A stretch of DNA of 64,000 bases from contig NC_081405.1 in NCBI RefSeq assembly GCF_030272615.1, positions 473,732,008 to 473,796,007 of the forward strand. The letters are read 5' to 3'. A program made the position numbers and the translations under genes. Positions 1 through 11,317 of the stretch are shown here, piece after piece (position 1 is the first letter of the stretch; each line of letters opens with the position of its first letter). The notes beneath the pieces were generated by a model. That model saw only the letters and a list, made by a program, of their open reading frames with translations. It was not told where the DNA came from and did no database searches. This DNA is from Cryptomeria japonica. Lineage: Eukaryota > Streptophyta > Pinopsida > Cupressales > Cupressaceae.

Positions 1-2506
1 CATTTGTACTCTTGGTTACATCTTTAACTTGTTCCCCCTTTTCTTGAGCAATCTTAGGAATAGTGGTAACACTACTTGCTGCCCCCTTTTGAGTGACCTC
101 TTTTATGAATATAGAACCTGGTTCACCCCGATTAGTGTCTTTCTTGGTGCTCCTCAAGTTATAATTGTGTTTCGCTTTAGCAATGGCAGCTTTAGTGAGA
201 TTTTTAACTTCTTCCTCACTAGGCCTTCTAAGATGAACCTCTTCATCCTCAATTGTTACCACATTCAATGTAGGATGTCAATCTAAGGTTTAATTGTCCT
301 TGAACTAACTTTTCATTATCTAGCACATCACTATATTCACTTTGCATGGATTCCTCATCACTTTCTATGATGGTTTCAAACATATTGATGTCAGGCTCGA
401 CTTCTTGTCTCATAGATTCTTCAAGAGCCTGAGCCACTGCACACTGATAAGGAGAATGTGGCCCATCACAAGCAATACACCAGGGAGTATTTTCTATATT
501 ATGGATAGTTTTCCCTTTCAAGGGATCTGGAGTGTCCTGATTTTGGGCAATTTTGGGTTTCTCATTTTGGGGTTTTCCATCTTTCCAATTGGTATTATAT
601 GGCATGTCATGCAATCTAGGGGGTCTATCTTGCCAGTTATAATGAGGTTTATCATTTTTGTTAACCTTGGCAGTCAAATCCTTCATCGCAGTAACCAATT
701 TCTCTATCTTATCATCCTCCTTAGCAACTTTATTAGGTTGTTGTTTTGTTTCCAGCCATAATCTACCATCTACCCTTCTTCCTAACTTCCCAGATGCTTT
801 TCTATTACTTTCTACATTTATGGCAATTCTAAAAGCATCTCTCAAGATATGTGGATTCTTATCTCCCAAGATATAGGCCATCTTAGAATCAAATGCATTG
901 TAGTATGTATTAAGACACATGTTGTCATCTAACCTCATCACTTGATACAATCTATGCATGGCCTTCTGGAATCTGGCATTGAAATCGGTGACCATTTCAT
1001 TATCAGACTTTTTGATGTTGTTGAATTCATTGAGCATGAAGCTCACATTAGTCTTGTCACCATACTACTCTTGAAAATAATTTTTAAAATCCTCCCATGA
1101 CCCTATGCTATTAACTGGAAGACCTCTGTACCAATCTCTTGCATCATCAACCAGGGATTGGATGAACAGTTTCATAATAACATCTTCATCCACTATCTCA
1201 TAATCATTTATTAAGTCCCCCAAAGATTTTGGATGTTCCTCAACACTAATTGCATTGTTCCCAGAAAATTTATGGAGTCTGTCTCTTAACTCAGTAGGAA
1301 CATGATTAGGATATCTCGGGATCCCATCAAAGAACAATTGTCTATATTGTTCTAAATTGATTGGTCTCCTTTGAAAAGGAGTAATAGCATTATTATTTCC
1401 CATGGTCATTTTAACTTTTGGGATTGGAGATTGAGATACTTGGGTGTACTGCTTATTCACAGGGATTTGACTTACTGAGGCTATATTGGCATGCACTATA
1501 GGTTGAGTATTGGCCTGGGGAAGGGAAATATGTTGAGGATTAGGCTTGCTAAGATCTTCTGATGGAAATGTAATAGGGGGAGCCTTTTAGTAACTAATCT
1601 TTCTTTTTACTTCTTGATTCGCTACTTCCAATTCAGCCTTTTCCAATTCCATTTGGAGATCTTCCTTTTCTTTCCTCATTCTTTCCATTTCTCTCTCATG
1701 TGTTGAAAGCCTATGAGAGATCCCTTCTGTAGTTTTAGATTCCATTCCATCATCTACCCATTTCTATTTTCCTTTGTCCACATTAATTCTAGGAAGCTGA
1801 GAGTCACTAAATACTTCCCTGTTTGGTTGGACTACTGACTTATAAGCTTGCTTAGCTTTGGGGATTAGAATCTCTCTAATCACAGGGCCTTCCTCATCAC
1901 TTTTTTCTTTCTCCTTAGCGAGTACTTCAAGATCAACTATTTGTCTAAGAAGCCTATTTCTCTCCATTAATTTAACTTTGACTTCCTTCTCCCTATTTGC
2001 TTCCTTTTGGGGGCTCTTAGGGAAATTAGATGGTGAACTCTTTTATTTAGATGTTCAATTTCTTGAGATACTTTATCTTCATTAGGGAAAATTTCCTTTG
2101 AATCAGATATATTGACTTGATCTATATCGATTAAACTAATGTTCCCATCGACTGTTCTAGGCACAGAGTGTCTAACTGCATTTGAACTGGTCCTATCCCT
2201 CCCAGAAAAGCTTGCATGTGATAAATCTTGATTCAAAGCATGAGTACTATCTATATTTCCAAACAATATAGAATGGAAACCTAATACATCATTTTCAGAA
2301 TCTCTAGATGAGGAATTAGACTTTGCATATATAGGGCGATCAAGTGCCTTACCAGTACTATTGCCCTTTTGCACCTAGGTAGCGTTTGATGGTTTGTGAA
2401 GCACTGACCTCTTCTGGCCTCTTCGTGACTGTTCTGGCAAACCTTCTTGCAAAGTTTCACGAGGATGTTTCTTCATGAATGATCTTGTGTTTTTTCCTCC
2501 TTGCAT
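1..2506 (-). pseudogene. Gag polyprotein of element T (broken)
   Basis: Structural capsid protein of a gypsy element. The chosen ATG (2506-2504) begins a basic N-terminus (MQGGKNTRSFMKKHP). It is followed by a charged coiled-coil stretch (about 2080-1640), the Retrotrans_gag core with the signature DARDWYRGLP near 1130, and a CCHC-like knuckle C-x2-C-x3-H-x4-C near 480, one residue shorter than canonical. At the left edge a gag-pol linker with HNYNLRS is readable. Breaks: stops at 2375-2377 (TAG), 1764-1766 (TAG), 1587-1589 (TAA) and 1065-1067 (TAG), plus frameshifts between about 2050 and 1970 and near 260. The four eastern segments from 1967 to 249 share one frame. Not translatable as one protein now. 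Confidence 0.8.
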
Positions 2507-2684
2507 TGCGCTTGTCTTCCTTTTAGAAATATTTGTATCTCACAAGGACTGGTTCCAAAAATAACAGAGTTGCCACCCACAAAACTATGGGAATTATGAA
2601 AACAAGCAGTCTAATCCACAAACACACAATAGTTTTCTTTATAAGCTTTAACACAAATCCGTTTCTGCATCCTTATTGTGACTC

Positions 2685-2702
2685 TCCTCAATAGAGTCGC
2701 CA
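2685..2702 (-). other. Primer binding site, tRNA-Arg type (element T)
   Basis: Minus-strand TGGCGACTCTATTGAGGA matches the tRNA-Arg 3'-end complement used by Tat/Ogre elements (TGGCGACTCCGCTGGGGA) at 14 of 18 positions. It sits 4 nt inside the LTR end at 2707. A weaker echo, TGGCAACTCTG, lies at 2575-2565. Confidence 0.65.
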
Positions 2703-2706
2703 CTTT

Positions 2707-3658
2707 TGTTGTCTTCAAAACCTTCTTCACTTCAACATCCTTAAAATAAAATGATTGAACTTTGTGCAGAAGAGATATCAAAGGTAAGGAAATTCTTAGG
2801 ACAACATATGACAAGGTTTTGATCTAACCTTCTAAACTTCGGACTTATTCAAAGTCCAGACGGGTATACCTTTGTGAACTAAATTCACACCTTCAAAGAA
2901 AATAAATCCACGACAAACCAATCCAGAAAACTAGTGAATCTAATCACCTTGAAACTAACTGAAACAAAGGAATGAAATTTATACTCATATTCAGTATTGT
3001 GACCTACAAAACATGTAATAGACAACTTCAATCAATACCAGTGCCTTATCCAAGGTCACAGAGTCATCTACATTCAAACAATACTCCCCAAACAAAATAT
3101 CTTTACACATCACATTGACTCGACTTCTGTTAATCCTTATATGTGCCTGACACTTACAAGAATTTATGCATATCAAATTAAACTATGATAATCAAGATTC
3201 AAAGTACCCTACAAAGAATTTACTAGTAGGAATGATCCCCGCATCTTTAATTTCCCTCCTAAAGAGAAAAGTTAGCGAACACATCTATTGAAAATTGCCT
3301 TGCAACCCCATTCAAACAAAATAACCTTGGATTATTCAGAATGAAAATAGTAAACAAATTGCAAACACATTTGAAGATGACACAAAGTTTTACTCAAAGC
3401 TGATGGTCTGTATATTAATATATTCTTCAAGAAATTATTACAAAAAACTTTAGAATTTTCTCCATTACACTTAGAAAAGCTCAGATATGAATTTCTGTAG
3501 CATTTTATTACAATTCTTTTGTGATCCCCTTCTCTCTAATCCTGCTACCCATTTATAACAATATGGATACACAAAGCTTTGGACTTTCCTAGGAGAGTTT
3601 GTTACAATCATTTCTTTTCAAAAAAGAAGTTACAAAGCCTTTTTAAAAAATAGTTACA
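2707..3658 (-). repeat. LTR of element T
   Basis: On the minus strand it starts TGTAACTATTTTTTAAAAAG at 3658 and ends in ACAACA at 2707, 952 bp with TG...CA termini. A purine-rich run (GCAGAGGCCGAAAAGGACT) immediately upstream could be a polypurine tract, and the primer site follows the other end. A TATA-like TTATAAATGG lies at about 3559-3550, giving a short U3 of about 100 bp. The second LTR copy is not in the window, so both borders are inferred. Confidence 0.6.
3550..3559 (-). promoter_or_regulatory. TATA-like box in LTR of element T
   Basis: Minus-strand TGTTATAAATGGG, about 100 bp inside the LTR, in the place expected for a U3/R promoter. Confidence 0.4.
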
Positions 3659-6600
3659 AGTCCTTTTCGGCCTCTGCAGCTTCTTCAATAGGCTGTTCGG
3701 TTGCAACTTCTTCTACCTTTTCAGGGGCGCTCTCTAACTATTCTGGATCATGGGTGGCATATTTTGTTGTCCGCTCATCATACACATCATCAGTTGGCCA
3801 TGTGAAATTAATCACTTTAGTCTTAGCCTTGGTCAACCTTTTTCAGGAGTTTCTGATCTTGTTGACTTCTGAGTTGAGAAAACCATAATGTGATTTAATT
3901 TTCTCTATCTCCTGAATTGTCACAAAAAAGAAGGAAGCATAATCTAAATCAATAATTCCTTTAATTCTGGCTGACAATTTGGCCTCTAACTCCTTGAGCC
4001 ACTCTTGTTTGTCCTTTAGTTGATCTGGGCTAACAAAAACTCTTGGGAGCAACTCAAAAACCTGATCAGCATACTCCTTTTTGCACAAGTTAATTTTCCT
4101 ATCAGCATTATCCACCCCTTCTGCTAATTTTACTAACTCTTTAGTGATGTCACAAGTGGATTTGATGATAGGATTAGCCCCTAATTCATCATAAGATGCA
4201 CAAATAAACTCTAAATCCTGCTCTCTAGGCCTCCACTTGTCAAAAATAGGTGTCAAAATGGCCTTATCTCCCTTGCACTCATTCCATATATCCAAAATTT
4301 TACCTACATTATTGTATAGCAGTGAGGCATTCACTGTGTCTGCAAAATTTGTAATAGTAGCCTTTACTCTTTCCTCATACTTCTTTGCATACAGGGCTTG
4401 AGTCTGTTTTAAATTCTCTAATTCTTGGGGAGTAATCTCAATCATATGGGAGCTGGAAGGTGCTAGAGATGGTGGGAACTCAATGATAGGGCTGGTGGGT
4501 GGAGGTCTGGCAGAAGAAGAGGAGATCATTAGTGTTGAAGATTCACCTTGATACTATCCTGCTAGCTACTTCTGCAATTTAGAAATGATACTATCTTTGT
4601 TCCTTACCTCTTCTTGGGCACTAGTGTAGGCTTTTAAAACTGTCCCCAACTTAACTTGGAGATCTGCCTTTTCCTTAGCCTCCCTTTCCGCTACTACAAC
4701 ACTAAATTTTGTAGTTTCTAATACAGTGCTAGTGGCTTCCACTACCTCAGTAGTCTGTACTCTCTTCACCATCATTCCTCCAAGGTAACTTGACCTTGAG
4801 GTGTCCTTCTTCTTCTTATTTTCATCAATTTTTAGAGACCACATGACTAATGTAGCATTGTCTTTACTGAAAGTGACTCCCTCTATAGGTTTTGTCTCCT
4901 TTCTTACTGCTTCCAGGACTAAAGCATCTTCTATGTCCCATTCGGGGAGATTGAGTACCCCAGCCTAAGCCACCATGTCTCTTCCTTACTAAGGAGTGAT
5001 AGTCTTAAATTATTCCACCATTTCTTGCTTTATTTCCTCCTCAACTGTAACTGGATCTTTATGAGGCTACTCACCTTTCCTTTTCTCACACCTTGCATTG
5101 TATTTGTCAATGCTCTGCTTCCATACAAATTGCATGAATACTTCTAATGTGATAAATTTGTCATCGGCCAAGAAATCTTCACTAGCTTGTTTGATCTCCA
5201 GATCCCATTCTTGGCCTTTGAATTCATTGATAGTGATATTCATTTCAGCAACTAGGGGCTCTTTTGGCATTCCCTCCTCTACTTCATCATATGTGTAGGC
5301 AATTTCTCCTAGACTGCCTAACTGCAACAGTTGCTCAGTTGCTACCTGTTCATCTCCTATATGGATAGGAGATTGAGATGGAGAGTACAAAGGTTCTTCA
5401 GATTGTACCTCTTTTCCCACTCTTTGTTTCTTTGGGCTATCAGGGATGTCGATGACATCATGTATCTTCCTCTTTCCTTTAGAGGTAGAGGGCTCCCCTG
5501 TAGTAGGCATAAGCACACTATAATTAGATTTCTTGTGCAACATATAATCACCAGGAGGGATTGTTCTAGCAGATGCAGACCTACTCAAAATCAGTCTTTC
5601 TTTCTCATGGTAATTCTTGATTACAACCTCCCTCTTTTCTTTTAATGTTTGCATCATCTCCTCAAAACTAAGAATCAAAAACTTCATCTTCTCTACAAAG
5701 GGGTGAAAACTAGACAAAGGGTCATAGCTCATATCAAATTGATGCACCAAGTCAAAGGCTTTTTTATAAGCCACCCACTTTTCTTTTCTTAGCTCTTGTT
5801 CATCCAAATCAAACTCATTTCTAATGAGGTCTTCAGGAAACTAAAATAGATGGGGTTTAGCTTTGCATATTGCCCTCTTCCTAAACATACCATTGAAGAA
5901 GTCTTTGGGGTCAGCACATTGGGAGACTGTAGTTGACAAATGATATTGTTGAATGAAATCTTCAAAACATTTCCAACCTCCTTTCGTTATCACAAATTGG
6001 TGTGCCACAGTAATTGTAGGGAAAATTGTCCCCTTACCTCTTCCTGTCAATTCTGATTCCTACACAACACCAATCTACCTAAGAATCTGTGCAATTCCCA
6101 CTTTAAGAGGGACCTGATAAGGTAACAAAAATGGGGTACCTATGAAACCATATATTCTGAAGACTATGGAAATAGGGTATAGGTAGATATCACCCCAATT
6201 GTTGACAATTTTTATGTCCTCTACAAACTCTTGTGGCCTAATGAATTCCAAAAGCACCTTGGGAACTCTTGGATTCTCCAAACAGATAAGGGTCCTAATT
6301 TTTGATGCAAAATATTTATCAAACCTTAGAAAACTTGCATCTTCTTTGTCCCATGACAGAGTTGTGCTCCATAATTGCACTGACATCTTTTGTCCATCCT
6401 TCTCTTTCACAAGATCCATCCCACTTGCAAAATAATCACCACCCTTGAATAAAAAAAAATGCATAAGAAGGGAATACCACCCAAAAGGCCTATCTACTTT
6501 CCCATTATTTATCCCTATCAATCCATTATGGATAGCATCAGTGATAAAAGAAGCATAATCAAAGTTTATTGCCACAAAAGGATTCAAAATCTGAGCAACC

Positions 6601-7292
6601 ATCAGCATGTAGTGAGTAGGCATGCTTGCCTCAACATCCTCCCCTAGGATTTGGCAAAGTGACAAGTATAATCCTTTAGCCCTTAGGGTAAACAAATTTA
6701 TAGAGAAAGGCTCTTTAGTGTTAGGTCCTACAACTGTCAACCTGCCTATCTTCACAAAGAATTCTTTGAGAGGCCCATTCCTAAGGTGGTTCCTTTGCAC
6801 ACTATACACCTGAGCTAATGATTTAAAATTAATAGGCTCCAAAAAATTAGTGTATTCACTTAACCCAAAGGCATTCCTGAATTCCTCGTCATTAATTTCA
6901 ATGAGGGTCTTCTTGTTGATATCCTTAACACTTCTTGTAATTGGCTCATAATTATGTGCAATCTGAGTCAAAAGATCCACATCAAAGAAAACCCGAGGGA
7001 CCACCAACTTTCCAACGTCCAACTCCCAGATATTGTTTTGAGGGGTTGAAGAGTTTCTCATGCTGAATCCAACCTTGAATAATCCCAACCCAGACATCCC
7101 TATTTGAGGGTCTCTTAACCAATTACCCTTATCATATAATCCTTCTCCTATTTTCAGGCGAGGAGTTCTTGGCACCAATTCTTTCATTTTGGAAGCTACA
7201 TTAGTTGACAACGTCAACTGTTCAAGGAAATCATCACAAATGGCCCTCTCTTGGTAATTGACCTTTCCTGAGAATTCCCTCTTAGGTGCCAT
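3654..7292 (-). pseudogene. 1,213-codon retroelement accessory ORF, nonsense-broken
   Basis: One reading frame from the ATG at 7292 (MAPKREFSGK) to TAA at 3654-3656, with no frameshift. It is interrupted by stops at 6075, 6060, 5841, 5067, 5010, 4989, 4986, 4965, 4566, 4554, 3843 and 3738: nine TAG, two TAA, one TGA. Residues 1-405 are an intact helical/mixed domain resembling accessory proteins of plant retroelements ('plant mobile domain'-like, from general resemblance only). A Lys/Arg segment with KGKRKIHDV then KKQRVGKE could be a nuclear signal. A coiled coil lies near 4740-4570, followed by a Ser/Pro linker and a helical C-terminal domain. No gag, protease, RT or integrase motif is present. 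Its stop overlaps the first bases of LTR T, so it reads as the 3'-terminal ORF of an element that shared or abutted that LTR. Confidence 0.65.
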
Positions 7293-7664
7293 CTTTTAAA
7301 AACTAAGCAAGCAATCTAACAATCACCCTCAATTGTTCTATGACAAATCAAAACCTCAATTTAAAACACACACAGTTAAAATGATGGTTGAACAAGAGCA
7401 TAGAAAAACCTGCTTTTACTCGAAGGAATTAGTTCTGCAACCGAATAAATCTACTCTGCAACTGCTTCTTTGCAAATACTCTTTAGAATGATACCCCAGT
7501 TTAATTGATACGAGATCATATATGGTAGTTGGGCTTTTAACTATGACATTGATTCCACATGCTTTGGCCGTCCCTTCAGAATTAAATTCATGAAAGAATT
7601 CAAAATTTTTGCTCCAATGGGTCACAATGCCTGTGTATTTTCTTTTCACTATTTTGCAAGGCAT
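7293..7664 (-). other. Leader-like non-coding stretch before the 1,213-codon frame
   Basis: AT-rich on the minus strand, with TTTTAAAAG just before the ATG at 7292 and no conserved coding. It looks like a 5' leader or the spacer between pol and a third ORF. No pol remnant is visible to the right. Confidence 0.35.
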
Positions 7665-7679
7665 AACTTCTTAGCAATT

Positions 7680-9060
7680 TTGCTTCACGAAATCATGCCA
7701 GTTGTCCGATCAAATGAGACTTGATTGGTCTTTACACTAGCTTAGCACTTTTACCTTTTCATCGGGCCTTATTTCATGTTGCCATTTCGCGGGCTTTATC
7801 CCGTGAGCATTTTTCCTTTGCGAAACTATACGAGGCATTAGATGGGACTCAAACTGCTTGGCCATTAAGTCTCACCTAGACAGTCAGCCTTTTCACTAAC
7901 CGTGCCTCAACCCGACAGCTATTGGTTCTTCTGTATTTCATAGAGCTTAATCTGCATTCAACTTTAGGCTGCGAAACAACACGAATCGTCAAATCACATC
8001 AAAGATGACCATCCTTTAAGTGAGACCTTTATACTGGCTCACTTACCCTACTCTTCCACTGGTTACCGAATACCACGTGGCACTCAACCATTTGCCTTGG
8101 GAAAATCTTTAAGTTTAATTTAGAGTCAACCACGTGTTATATTTCTTTTATAACTACCAGTTACACCTTGGCACCTTCAATCTCTTCTGAAAACACGTGT
8201 CCATATACACGTCACCGTCTATCCTGACACCTAGATGAATCCCTTTTACTTTTTCCATTTCGTGAAGCATATCCTTCAAACATCTTACAAGTGTGAAATA
8301 ACGTCAGCCGTTAGATTAAGACAAAGTTGATCTTCCTTTAACTTCATGTTTTGTTTGCCTTTGGAAACGAAAAACCTTTTCACCATTTCACAGAGCATAA
8401 AGCGTGAGCACTTTACCTTTGCGAATTCACGCGGGTCGTCCGATCAAATGAGACTTGATTGGTCTTTACACTCTGAACTGACTCTGGCAAATGTGGGCCC
8501 TCTGACTCAACCCCAAACACTTGGCATCTAGTCATTTTCCAAGCTGACATGTCAGTCTTTCATTTGCTGAAAGAAAAACATTAGGTTCCTCCTCATTTTT
8601 GCCATCTGTATCTGTCAGAACACCTTTTATCCCACAACATGACTCACTTCTAGGACCCACCTTCTTTTAACTCTTGGACCTGCCTTGCTGACTATTGTGG
8701 TTTCTGCCACGTGCAATCATCTTACTCACCTTTTAGACTAGCTGGACTATCTGCTTGGAGTGCCACGTCATTTCGCCATTTCGCAGAGGATAACTGTCAA
8801 GCTTTTTTATCTTACGAAACAACGCGAACCGTTGGATCAAATTGAAAATGACCATCCTTTAAGGAAACCCTTTAGAAAATTCTTTGCATGCCGGGCCCCA
8901 CCACCTTTTCGCTATTTCGCGAAAGGTATTTTACTCGTGAGTTCAGGCTGCGAAACAGTGCCAGCCGTTGGATGAAATCTAAGATGACCATCTTTTAAGT
9001 GAGACCCTTTTTGCCATTTCGTGGGTCTTAAACCATGCACAACTTTGCCTAGCAAAATAG
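7680..9060. repeat. Diverged ~100-bp repeat array with CG-containing core
   Basis: Six or seven irregularly spaced copies (near 7680-7860, 7970-8050, 8258-8340, 8385-8500, 8770-8880, 8905-9010 and 9012-9060) share a CCATTTCGC start, a TGCGAAAC centre, GCCGTTGGATCAAATGAGA, and ATGACCATCCTTTAAGTGAG. Copies near 7709 and 8437 share 35 identical bases starting GTCCGATCAAATGAG. The core 'CCGTTGGATC' is reminiscent of LTR U3 sequence, so this may be a U3 enhancer-like array. No coding capacity. Confidence 0.6.
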
Positions 9061-10260
9061 TGAAAACCATAGATTTTCCTAAAAGATGCGCACAACTTAA
9101 TGGGCCCGACAACATTAGGAGGAAAATAAGTATAAGGCATAAAATTTATGATTAATTCACAAGACCACCTAGGAAAATGACAAGGGGGGACACTTCTTAC
9201 GAACCTGAGACCCATTACTTAAGTGGATAAAGTAACGAAGAATTAGAAACCAGGGGCTTTCAATATTTTGCGAAAATATTGGAGAATTTGAAATTAAAAA
9301 CCTAAAACCCCTAAGACCTAACACAGAGCTGAAGCAACTAACAACAGGTCTAATTCAAAATTTCAAAATTTAGCTGACTTATGGGAAAGGAAAACCCATT
9401 TTTTAAATAGTAATAACAGTCACACAAGCACAATTGATGCCTATAGCTCAACAAGGTACTAGGAAAGATGTAGTCACTCAAGCATGATTAAGACCGTGAG
9501 GCCCTACAAAATGCTCAATATGAGAAATCGCAAAGATAAAACTCAAATAACTCTATCCTCCGAGACTTTAATCTCAAAGAGGCCTATTTATTATAGTGAG
9601 TTAGAATGCTTGGGTCTAGCTATACTCACTTGGGTCATTCTCACAGGGTGATTACTTTTTCCCACTATGACAAGCCCACTAAAGGAACACAAATCTCAAA
9701 CTAGAAAAGCTTCAAGGGTCTGAATTTTTTATTGTCTGTGCAGAGAAGAGCATACTTTCCTACCTTTTAGAATTTTCTCAAACATGAAAAAAAAATTTGT
9801 TTATTTACCACATCACAATTTAGGTGCCTAGAAAACAATTAAAAATACACAAAGTTTTCTTGAATCTCCTTAGGCAACTTGCAAAAACAACGAATCAATA
9901 ATCATATTGTTTTTGAGCGATACAGGCGTGTTCATGGACAAACATTCTGGAAAAACTTGCGAGGCTATGAAAATCACTTAGATAGACAGAAAACACATCA
10001 AGGTTAGCATTAGTGCCAAAAAAATCAAATTAGAAAAACCCCCTAAAAAGTACTTTTCTTTTCATGCAAGAAAGCAAAAAATCATATGAACTTTTTCACC
10101 TAACCATACGAGAATTCTCACCTAGCCATATGATAAAAGATATAATATTATACTGTAATGAATAGAATGTCATAGAATATTTTGTAGAGAATGTATGGAC
10201 AAAATCTAAAAGATGAGAATTTTATGAACTAAGACCAAAAAAATGAGTTTTCGGCCCCAC
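9061..10260 (-). other. Non-coding LTR-like debris
   Basis: No supported gene. The minus strand has a TATA-like CTATAATAAATAGG near 9600-9586. A perfect palindrome CAATATTTT-gcg-AAAATATTG lies at 9261-9281. The stretch probably belongs to a decayed retroelement, but no border or primer site is convincing. Confidence 0.35.
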
Positions 10261-11317
10261 GGTGGGCCCAATTAATGTGTGTAAATTTTAGAATTTGTAT
10301 CCGGAACACAAACACTCAATAAATCATTGCATGCATGGTTAATTGATCAAAATCAATAAATGTAAAACCATAACAAATCAACCTATTGCCTCTTAAAAGA
10401 TGCAAGTATAGATTTGCTCTCAGATTTATCTAAGCAATACCAGCGACTAGACTACACCAAGATGGAGGATTTAATCTATATGAATGCAAATTAAATGAAT
10501 GTAAAATTAAGCAAATTAAGCTAGATTAATCTAAAATGATATGAGAAGCATGATTGTATGCATGATTAATCTAAAATACCAATTATACTAGATGATTGAG
10601 ATAAAAATGGCTATAGTAATGATGCTAAAATCTAGGATGCAAGGGATCTTTTGTGCTCTAAAATGAGGGGTATAGGCCAAAATTGAGGTCGCAGGAATCA
10701 ACAACCCAGATTTGATCTGAAGATATCAAGGGCCAAGATTGAGGAAGTTGGAGGAAGGGACACTTGTCACCACATCTCTATGGTGACAAGTGTCGAGGAA
10801 CCTTTCTCATGAGAGAGCAAGTGTCCAAGGGAAGAGACATGTGGAAAAAGAGCCATGTGTCTCAAGGGGAGAATATCCAACCCATAAGAGGTTAGGATAA
10901 AAGAGGTTATGATGTGCAAGATATGATAGGGTTAGTTAAACCTAGGTTTAGATAGAATGGGTTAGGTTAGGGGGAAGTTAGGTTGCGTGGTTAGAATTTA
11001 GGAGCCATGTGCTCATATTTGAATTTAGATACTCAAATAATTAGGAAAAGGGTAATTAATCTCAACAAAATTGGATTTGTTAAATTTAATTACAGGATTA
11101 GAAGAATTGAAATTGATGAGGGTAATTAATTAATTTAGAATTAATTAATCAAAGGGGGATTATTGAATGAACTATATAAATAAATCAATTAGACTTATTT
11201 ACTAGTAGATGAATAGGGAAATTAATCAAATTTCTTGTGAATATTGTCAGGGAGAGGGGCTAACAGTCGTAAGGGATAATTTTGTGAGTGTGTAATAGAT
11301 ACATAGAATATAATAGG
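10261..11317 (-). repeat. Decayed LTR fragment in minus orientation, with hairpin
   Basis: The segment 10290-10475 is the reverse complement (about 75-80% by eye) of 12226-12415, with shared words such as GTGTAGTCTAGTC, GGTATTGCTTA and AAATCTGAGAGCAA. The two lie head to head. At 10759-10771 and 10782-10794 a perfect 13-bp inverted repeat (GACACTTGTCACC / GGTGACAAGTGTC) encloses a 10-nt loop. No ORF. Confidence 0.5.

Larger units (their letters stand above)
1..3658 (-). mobile_element. Ty3/gypsy element T, Tat/Ogre-like, 5' part
   Basis: Minus-strand LTR retrotransposon entering from the left edge. Reading leftward it shows an LTR (3658-2707), a tRNA-Arg-type primer site (2702-2685), a 179-nt leader, gag from the ATG at 2506, and the start of the gag-pol linker at the edge. 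Protease, RT and integrase would lie left of position 1. The primer type is the one known for the Tat/Ogre lineage, which is why I use that label; no RT is visible to confirm it. The frame at 3654-7292 lies upstream of this LTR, not between primer site and gag. Confidence 0.75.

Noticed and set aside
8346-9215. Several 60-80 residue frames on both strands
   Set aside because: They fall in the CG-containing repeat array and overlap on opposite strands with no motif.
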